Source of the DNA: Variovorax sp. RA8
GTDB taxonomy: Bacteria; Pseudomonadota; Gammaproteobacteria; Burkholderiales; Burkholderiaceae_C
Direction of reading: 5' to 3'
Assembly: GCF_901827175.1 (NCBI RefSeq)
Contig: NZ_LR594662.1
Span: forward strand, 1,736,001-1,800,000
DNA length: 64,000 nucleotides
Of this stretch, positions 57,837-64,000 are shown piece after piece; position 1 is the first letter of the stretch, and each line of letters begins with the position of its first letter. A program made the position numbers and the translations under genes. The notes beneath the pieces are model-generated. The model had not been told where the DNA came from, did not search any database, and saw only the letters and a program-made list of their open reading frames with translations.

Positions 57837-60800
57837 ATGAATGCACCGACCGCGTTGACGGCGTTGTTGTCGCAGGCCGCAGAGCCCGCGCGATTGCGTG
57901 AGATCCCCTACAACTACACCAGCTTCTCCGACCGCGAGATCGTGATCCGCCTCCTGGGCGAACGGGGCTGGGAGCTGCTGCAAACCTTGCGCGCCGAGCG
58001 CCGCACCGGCCGCTCCGCCCGCATGCTCTACGAGGTGCTGGGCGACATATGGGTGGTGCAGCGCAACCCTTACCTGGTTGACGACCTGCTGGACAATCCG
58101 CGCCGGCGCGGCCAATTGGTGGATGCGCTCAACCACCGCCTGTCCGAGGTGCAGAAGCGGCGTACCCCCGATGCTGCCGCCCAGCGCGATGCGCTGGTGG
58201 GCGAGCTCACCGCCCTGGTAGCGCAGGCGGTGCAGGCCTTCGACACCTTGTTCCGCGACGTCGCGGCGCTGCGCCGCAAGGCCACGCGCACCCTGGGCCG
58301 GCTCACCGCGCGCGACAACATCAAGTTCGACGGCCTCTCGCGCGTGTCGCACGTCACCGACGCAACCGACTGGCGCGTCGAATATCCCTTCGTCGTGCTG
58401 ACGCCGGACAGCGAGGCCGAGATGGCCGCGCTGGTCAAGGGCTGCATCGAGCTGGGGCTCACCATCATCCCGCGCGGCGGCGGCACCGGCTACACCGGCG
58501 GGGCGATCCCGCTGGCCTGGAACAGCGCCGTCATCAACACCGAGAAGCTGGAGTCGATGACCGAGGTCGAAATGATCTCGCTGCCGGGCGTCGACCAGCC
58601 CGTGCCCACCGTCTGGACCGAGGCCGGCGTGGTGACCCAGCGCGTGGCCGACGCGGCCGAGCGCGCGGGCTTCGTGTTCGCCGTCGACCCCACCTCGGCC
58701 GAGGCTTCCTGCGTCGGCGGCAACGTGGCGATGAACGCGGGCGGCAAGAAGGCGGTGCTGTGGGGCACTGCGCTCGACAACCTGGCCTCGTGGCGCATGG
58801 TGACCCCCGACGCCGAGTGGCTGGAGGTCACGCGCATCGGCCACAACCTGGGCAAGATCCACGACGCCGAGAGCGCCGTCTTCGATCTGCAGTATTTCGC
58901 GGCCGATGGCCGCACGAAGCTGCGCAGCGAGCGGCTCGAGATCCCCGGCAAGACTTTCCGCAAGGAGGGACTGGGCAAGGACGTCACCGACAAGTTCCTC
59001 TCGGGCCTGCCGGGCATCCAGAAGGAGGGCTGCGACGGCCTGATCACCAGCTGCCGTTGGGTGGTGCACCGCATGCCGGCGCACACCCGCACGGTGTGCC
59101 TGGAGTTCTTCGGCAATGCCAAGGACGCGGTGCCCAGCATCGTCGAGATCAAGGACTTCATGTTCGCCCTGCAGAAGCGCTCGGGCAAGGATGGTGAAGG
59201 ACCGGGTCCCTCCCCGGTCCTGCTGGCAGGTCTGGAGCATCTGGATGATCGCTACCTGAAGGCCGTCGGCTACGCGACGAAGTCCAAGAAGCACGGCGGC
59301 CTGCCCAAGATGGTGCTGTTCGGCGATATCGCCGGCGACGATGCCGACGCGGTGGCGCGGGTGACCTCGGAGGTGGTGCGCATCGCCAACTCGCGCAGCG
59401 GCGAGGGCTTCATCGCCATCAGCCCCGAGGCGCGCAAGAAGTTCTGGCTGGACCGCAAGCGCACCGCTGCGATCAGCCGGCACACCAACGCCTTCAAGAT
59501 CAACGAGGACGTGGTGATCCCCTTGCCGCGGATGGCCGAATACACCGACGGCATCGAGCGCATCAACATCGAGCTCTCGCTGCAGAACAAGCTGGCGCTC
59601 GCCGACGAGCTGGAGGCCTTCTTCCTGCGCGGCCATCTGCCGCTGGGCAAGAGCGACGACGCCAGCGAGATCTCGCCGGCCGAGCTGCTGGAGGACCGCG
59701 TGGCCCAGGCCGTCGCGTTGGTGCGCGAGGTGCGCGCCCTGTGGCAGGGTTGGCTGGATCAGATCGACACGCTGTTCCGGCAGCTGCAGGACCATTCGCT
59801 GCGCGCCAGCTGGAAGACGCAGATCCGTGCGCCCCTCGCCGCCATCTTCTCCGGCGCGGAGTTCGCGCCCATCCTGGCCGAGTGCAACGCGATCCACCAG
59901 CGGGTGCTCAAGGGCCGGGTCTGGGTGGCGCTGCACATGCATGCAGGCGACGGCAACGTGCACACCAACATCCCGGTCAACAGCGACAACTACGAGATGC
60001 TGCAGACCGCGCACGCGGCGGTGGCGCGCATCATGGTGCTGGCGCGCAGCCTCGACGGCGTGATCTCCGGCGAGCACGGCATCGGCATCACCAAGCTGGA
60101 GTTCCTGTCCGACGACGAGCTGCGGCCCTTCGCGGACTACAAGCAGCGCATCGACCCCGAAGGCCGCTTCAACAAGGGCAAGCTGCTGCGGCCCTCGATG
60201 CAGGCCGGGCCGGGCCTCTATGCCGACCTGACCAATGCCTACACGCCCAGCTTCGGGCTGATGGGCCACGAGTCGCTGATCATGCAGCAGAGCGACATCG
60301 GCGCCATCGCCGACAGCGTGAAGGACTGCCTGCGCTGCGGCAAGTGCAAGCCGGTGTGCGCCACCCACGTGCCGCGCGCCAACCTGCTCTACTCGCCGCG
60401 CAACAAGATCCTCGCGACCTCGCTGCTGGTCGAGGCTTTCCTTTACGAGGAGCAGACCCGGCGCGGCGTCAGCATCAAGCACTGGGAGGAGTTCGAGGAC
60501 GTGGCCGACCACTGCACGGTCTGCCACAAGTGCCTCACGCCCTGCCCGGTGAACATCGACTTCGGCGACGTCTCGATGAACATGCGCAACCTGCTGCGCA
60601 AGATGGGCCAGAAGTCCTTCCGGCCCGGCAACGCGGCCGCGATGCTGTTCCTCAACGCCACCAACCCGCAGACCATCAAGGCCATGCGCATCGGCATGGT
60701 CGGCATCGGCTTCAAGGCCCAGCGCCTGGCCAACGACCTGCTGCGCGGCCTGGCCAGGAAGCAGACCGCCGCGCCGCCAGCCACGCTGGGTTCGGCGCCG

Positions 60801-61757
60801 CTCAAGGAGCAGGTGATCCACTTCGTCAACAAGAAGATGCCGGGCGGCCTGCCCAACAAGACCGCGCGGGCGCTGCTGGACATCGAGGATGCCGACTACG
60901 TGCCGATCATCCGCGACCCGAAGGCCACCACGCCCGAGACCGAGGCCGTGTTCTATTTCCCGGGCTGCGGCTCGGAGCGCCTGTTCTCGCAGGTGGGGCT
61001 GGCCACGCAGGCGATGCTGTGGCACGCGGGGGTCCAGACCGTGCTTCCGCCGGGCTATCTCTGCTGCGGCTACCCCCAGCGAGGCAGCGGCCAGTACGAC
61101 CGAGCCGAGAAGATGATCACCGACAACCGCGTGCTCTTCCATCGCGTCGCCAACACGCTGAACTACCTGGACATCAAGACCGTGGTGGTGAGCTGCGGCA
61201 CCTGCTACGACCAGCTGCAGGGCTACCAGTTCGAGAAGATTTTCCCTGGCTGCCGGATCATCGACATCCATGAGTATTTGCTCGAGAAGGGCATCACCCT
61301 GGAGAACTCGGCCGCCGGGGGCAACGGCTCGGCCTACCTCTACCACGACCCCTGCCACAGCCCGATGAAGCTGCAGGACCCGATGAAGACGGTGAAGGCA
61401 CTGGTCGGCGACCAGGTGCTCAAGAACGACCGCTGCTGCGGCGAGTCCGGCACGCTCGGCGTGACGCGGCCGGACATCTCGACGCAGGTCCGCTTTCGCA
61501 AGGAAGAGGAGCTGCGCAAGGGCGAGGCCGCGCTGCGCAGCGGCGGCATGGTCGCGCCCAAGGACAACGTCAAGATCCTCACCAGCTGCCCGAGCTGCCT
61601 GCAGGGCCTGAGCCGCTACGGCAAGGACCTCGAGAACGGCCTGCTCGAGGCCGACTACATCGTGGTCGAGATGGCCAACAGGATCCTCGGCAAGGACTGG
61701 ATGCCCACGTACGTGGCGGCTGCCAACCAGGGTGGCATCGAGCGGGTGCTGGTATGA
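57837..61757 (+). CDS. DUF3683-FAD oxidase-Fe-S fusion protein (D-lactate/glycolate dehydrogenase type)
   Basis: A 1306-residue fusion. A DUF3683 N-terminal domain (about 15-115; [20 protein letters not shown]) precedes an FAD-binding PCMH domain (about 170-350; [14 protein letters not shown]) and an FAD-oxidase C domain with [15 protein letters not shown] and [13 protein letters not shown]. Then come two 4Fe-4S clusters ([17 protein letters not shown] and [14 protein letters not shown]) and two CCG cysteine-rich domains ([37 protein letters not shown]). It should oxidise a D-2-hydroxyacid and pass electrons to quinone. HIT and DUF971 genes overlap its end. Confidence 0.9.
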   Translation: MNAPTALTALLSQAAEPARLREIPYNYTSFSDREIVIRLLGERGWELLQTLRAERRTGRSARMLYEVLGDIWVVQRNPYLVDDLLDNPRRRGQLVDALNHRLSEVQKRRTPDAAAQRDALVGELTALVAQAVQAFDTLFRDVAALRRKATRTLGRLTARDNIKFDGLSRVSHVTDATDWRVEYPFVVLTPDSEAEMAALVKGCIELGLTIIPRGGGTGYTGGAIPLAWNSAVINTEKLESMTEVEMISLPGVDQPVPTVWTEAGVVTQRVADAAERAGFVFAVDPTSAEASCVGGNVAMNAGGKKAVLWGTALDNLASWRMVTPDAEWLEVTRIGHNLGKIHDAESAVFDLQYFAADGRTKLRSERLEIPGKTFRKEGLGKDVTDKFLSGLPGIQKEGCDGLITSCRWVVHRMPAHTRTVCLEFFGNAKDAVPSIVEIKDFMFALQKRSGKDGEGPGPSPVLLAGLEHLDDRYLKAVGYATKSKKHGGLPKMVLFGDIAGDDADAVARVTSEVVRIANSRSGEGFIAISPEARKKFWLDRKRTAAISRHTNAFKINEDVVIPLPRMAEYTDGIERINIELSLQNKLALADELEAFFLRGHLPLGKSDDASEISPAELLEDRVAQAVALVREVRALWQGWLDQIDTLFRQLQDHSLRASWKTQIRAPLAAIFSGAEFAPILAECNAIHQRVLKGRVWVALHMHAGDGNVHTNIPVNSDNYEMLQTAHAAVARIMVLARSLDGVISGEHGIGITKLEFLSDDELRPFADYKQRIDPEGRFNKGKLLRPSMQAGPGLYADLTNAYTPSFGLMGHESLIMQQSDIGAIADSVKDCLRCGKCKPVCATHVPRANLLYSPRNKILATSLLVEAFLYEEQTRRGVSIKHWEEFEDVADHCTVCHKCLTPCPVNIDFGDVSMNMRNLLRKMGQKSFRPGNAAAMLFLNATNPQTIKAMRIGMVGIGFKAQRLANDLLRGLARKQTAAPPATLGSAPLKEQVIHFVNKKMPGGLPNKTARALLDIEDADYVPIIRDPKATTPETEAVFYFPGCGSERLFSQVGLATQAMLWHAGVQTVLPPGYLCCGYPQRGSGQYDRAEKMITDNRVLFHRVANTLNYLDIKTVVVSCGTCYDQLQGYQFEKIFPGCRIIDIHEYLLEKGITLENSAAGGNGSAYLYHDPCHSPMKLQDPMKTVKALVGDQVLKNDRCCGESGTLGVTRPDISTQVRFRKEEELRKGEAALRSGGMVAPKDNVKILTSCPSCLQGLSRYGKDLENGLLEADYIVVEMANRILGKDWMPTYVAAANQGGIERVLV

Positions 61758-62200
61758 CGCAGCGGCGCGTGGCGGGTTGCCCGCTGTGCTGGGAGCCCGG
61801 CGGCCGCCTGGTGTTCGAGGCGCCTGAGTTTCGCGTCATCCACGCGGCCGAAGAGGGTTTTCCTGCTTTCTATCGCCTTGTCTGGAAGGACCACGTGGCC
61901 GAGTGGTCCGACCTGGCGCCGGAAGATCGGGTACTGTGCATGGATGCGGTGGTGGCGGTGGAGCAATGCCTGCGCGACGCACTGGCCCCTGCCAAGATCA
62001 ACCTCGCGGCCCTCGGCAACATGGTGCCGCACCTGCATTGGCACGTGATCGCACGCTTCGACTGGGACACGCGCTTCCCGGCGCCGGTCTGGGCCGCTGC
62101 GCAGCGCGATCGCGACCTGCAGCGCGAGGCTGCGATCGAGGTCAAACTGGAGGCGCTCGAGCGGGACATGGCCCGGCGTCTGGCAACAAGGAGTTCCTGA
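61754..62200 (+). CDS. HIT family protein
   Basis: A 148-residue histidine-triad hydrolase or transferase acting on nucleotide conjugates. The site is HLHWHV (His-x-His-x-His) near residues 94-99, with NMVP before it. ATG overlaps the stop of the oxidase gene by four bases. Confidence 0.9.
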   Translation: MTQRRVAGCPLCWEPGGRLVFEAPEFRVIHAAEEGFPAFYRLVWKDHVAEWSDLAPEDRVLCMDAVVAVEQCLRDALAPAKINLAALGNMVPHLHWHVIARFDWDTRFPAPVWAAAQRDRDLQREAAIEVKLEALERDMARRLATRSS

Positions 62201-62613
62201 TGGCAGGTTTGCAAATGGGCGCGCCGACGCCCGAGTCGATCACCGTTCACAGCCAATCGCGCGTGCTGGAGGTGAGCTTTTCCGATGGTGCGAGCTTCCG
62301 CATCCCCTTCGAGCTGATGCGCATCTACTCACCCTCGGCCGAAGTACAGGGCCATGGGCCGGGCCAGGAAGTGCTGCAGACCGGCAAGCGCGACGTGGGC
62401 CTGCTGGACCTGCAGCCGGTCGGCAACTACGCGGTGCAGCCCAGCTTTTCCGACGGCCACGACACCGGTATCTACTCGTGGGACCTGCTGTACGAACTCG
62501 GTGCGAAGCAGGGCGAACTGTGGGCCGAGTACGAGCGGCGCCTCGCCGCTGCCGGCGTCGATCGTGATGCGCCGATGGCCGAGAAGGGCGGCCACGCCTG
62601 CGGCAGCCACTGA
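62200..62613 (+). CDS. DUF971 (GBBH-like N-terminal) protein
   Basis: A 137-residue protein with ESITVHSQSRVLEVSFSDGASFRIPFELMRIYSPSAEVQG and WDLLYELG, as in DUF971. Some relatives are thought to be linked to Fe-S or ubiquinone work. The start overlaps the HIT stop (TGATG). It ends in a His/Cys tip, GHACGSH. Confidence 0.85.
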   Translation: MAGLQMGAPTPESITVHSQSRVLEVSFSDGASFRIPFELMRIYSPSAEVQGHGPGQEVLQTGKRDVGLLDLQPVGNYAVQPSFSDGHDTGIYSWDLLYELGAKQGELWAEYERRLAAAGVDRDAPMAEKGGHACGSH

Positions 62614-62709
62614 AGAAGCCGAGCCCCCTCGCCGCAAAAGCAACGAATGCCCGGCGTCCTTGCAGGGGCGTCGGCTTGACATGAACGCTTCCGACCTAAC
62701 ATCGGACGC

Positions 62710-63441
62710 ATGAGCAGCACCCATTTCGGCTTCGAGACGGTCGAGGAAGGCGACAAGGCACGGCGCGTACGCGGCGTGTTCGACTCGGTCGCCAATCGCT
62801 ACGACCTGATGAACGACCTGATGTCGGGTGGCCTGCACCGCGCCTGGAAGGCCTACACCGTGATGGTCGCCAACGTCGGCGAGGGCTCGAAGGTGCTGGA
62901 CATCGCGGGCGGCACCGGCGACCTCGCCATCGCTTTTGCGAAGAAGGTGGGTGCGAGCGGCGAAGTGGTCCACACCGACATCAACGAGGCCATGCTGCGC
63001 ACCGGCCGCGACCGGCTGCTCGACGCCGGCGTCGCGCTGCCCACGGTGGTCTGCGATGCCGAGAAGCTGCCCTTTCCCGACAACCATTTCGACCTGGTGA
63101 GCGTCGCCTTTGGCCTGCGCAACATGACGCACAAGGACCTGGCGCTCAAGGAGATGAACCGGGTGCTCAAGCCGCGCGGCAAGCTGCTCGTGCTGGAGTT
63201 TTCCAAGGTCGCGAAGCCCTTGTCGAAGATCTACGACTGGTACTCCTTCAACGTGCTGCCGCGCCTGGGCAAGGTGGTGGCGGGCGATGACGCGAGCTAC
63301 CGCTACCTGGCCGAATCGATCCGGATGCATCCCTCGCAGGAGGAGCTCAAGACCCTCATGAAAGAGGGCGGTTTCGGGCATGTGGACTATCACAACATGA
63401 CGGGGGGCGTCGTCGCCCTGCATGTTGGAATCAAGTGCTGA
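62710..63441 (+). CDS. ubiE: ubiquinone/menaquinone C-methyltransferase
   Basis: A 243-residue enzyme. [25 protein letters not shown] and [15 protein letters not shown] (SAM motif I) and [24 protein letters not shown] are signatures of UbiE. It adds the C-methyl group to the ubiquinone precursor; with ispB it shares the pathway though not the operon. Confidence 0.97.
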   Translation: MSSTHFGFETVEEGDKARRVRGVFDSVANRYDLMNDLMSGGLHRAWKAYTVMVANVGEGSKVLDIAGGTGDLAIAFAKKVGASGEVVHTDINEAMLRTGRDRLLDAGVALPTVVCDAEKLPFPDNHFDLVSVAFGLRNMTHKDLALKEMNRVLKPRGKLLVLEFSKVAKPLSKIYDWYSFNVLPRLGKVVAGDDASYRYLAESIRMHPSQEELKTLMKEGGFGHVDYHNMTGGVVALHVGIKC

Positions 63442-63480
63442 TGATCAGAAGAGATTTCTTTGCCGTTAGAGGAGACGTCA

Positions 63481-64000
63481 TGAAAAGTTTATTGTCCGTT
63501 TTGTTGGTGTGTGCCCTGGCTGTCGGAAGCATGGATGCCGACGCGCGCCGCCTGGGCGGCGGCAAGTCCTTCGGCAAGCAGTCGGGCAACGTGACGCAGC
63601 GTGAGGCGACGCCCACCGCGCCGGCCGCGCCCGGCACGCCTGCACAGAGCAACGTGAACAGCGCGGCTGCCAAGCCGGCCACGGCGGCGCCGGCTGCAGC
63701 GCCAAAGCGGCCTTGGGGCGCGATGCTCGGCGGCCTGGCCGCGGGCCTGGGCCTCGCCTGGCTCGCCAACTCGCTCGGCCTGGGCGCGGCCTTCGGCAAC
63801 ATCCTGTTGATCGCGCTTCTGGTGCTGGCAGCCGTGGTGGTGTGGCGCATCTTCGCGGCCCGTTCGCGGGCCAACGGCGCGCAGCGCAGCGGCGGCTTCG
63901 CCTTCCAGGGCGCAGGCGGTCCTGCCAATCCTGCTTCGCCTGTGCAGTACAGCCCCAACAACGTCGGCAATGACGCCTCGGCCCGTCCCTGGGAGCGCAA
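63481..64000 (+). CDS. Tim44-like domain protein, N-terminal part (cut by window edge)
   Basis: An open frame of 173 codons from ATG 63481 to the window end, with AGAGGAGACG before the start. A signal peptide (MKSLLSVLLVCALAVGSMDADA) is followed by ARRLGGGKSFGKQSGNV, an alanine/proline linker, and a double membrane span (MLGGLAAGLGLAWLANSLG and NILLIALLVLAAVVVWRIF). This is the usual N-terminus of bacterial Tim44-like proteins, whose Tim44 domain would follow beyond 64000. Role not established. Confidence 0.8.

Noticed and set aside
57801..61358. 1185-codon minus-strand frame opposite the FAD/Fe-S oxidase
   Set aside because: Antisense shadow, rich in His/Arg/Gly/Val; the plus strand has all cofactor motifs.

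Overview
The window looks like a chromosomal segment of a GC-rich betaproteobacterium of the order Burkholderiales, most likely Comamonadaceae and Variovorax-like. This rests on gene order (ispB, rplU, rpmA, obgE, proB, a CNP1-like lipoprotein gene, rppH, proS; and hemA, prfA, prmC, grxD) and on family content (DUF3683 FAD/Fe-S oxidase fusion, CNP1-like lipoprotein, phosphocholine-type phospholipase C, ugp operon). No species call can be proved from the sequence alone.

Layout. 1-3020 is a graveyard of broken genes around one intact gene: a methionine aminopeptidase remnant, an intact NTP_transf_8-type gene with a tandemly duplicated control region, a LexA box between two divergent damaged genes (an SRAP/HMCES-type protein and a small unknown partner), and a nitroreductase scrap. 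3198-10531 is ordinary chromosome: Tat-exported phospholipase C, an RpiR regulator, penicillin-binding protein 1C, a small lipoprotein, a hotdog thioesterase, DUF2277 and a DUF3574 lipoprotein.

10625-33713 is an integrated element of about 23.1 kb. It lies between two perfect 49-bp direct repeats. The right copy is the 3' part of an intact tRNA-Pro(CGG) gene and the left copy is the orphan 3' part of that tRNA. A 527-residue tyrosine recombinase sits next to the tRNA. The element carries an AlpA-like protein, a RepA/TrfA-like replication initiator, a Replic_Relax-like protein, an SSB-like OB-fold protein and a KfrA_N protein, but no recognisable conjugation machinery. This suggests an integrative element able to replicate but needing help to move. 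One IS3-family insertion lies inside it.

The main cargo is a seven-gene, single-strand defence operon (16290-26548): a ribbon-helix-helix regulator, hsdM, hsdS, a DUF4268 protein with a nuclease-like N-terminus, hsdR, an OLD-like AAA+TOPRIM protein and a C5 cytosine methyltransferase. The first four genes are joined by overlaps. The element also carries a NYN-LOTUS RNase-like protein and a nested inverted-repeat structure (27613-27818) in a gene-free stretch ahead of the Replic_Relax gene.

33796-64000 is core chromosome: ispB; ribosomal proteins L21 and L27 with ObgE; proB; rppH; proS; a lytic transglycosylase and a CNNM/CorC protein flanked by 57-bp repeats; a Lon-type AAA ATPase; a cupin; the hemA-prfA-prmC-grxD cluster; an MscS-type channel; the ugpBAECQ glycerol-3-phosphate uptake operon; serA; a giant FAD/Fe-S oxidase followed by overlapping HIT and DUF971 genes; ubiE; and the start of a Tim44-like gene cut by the window edge.
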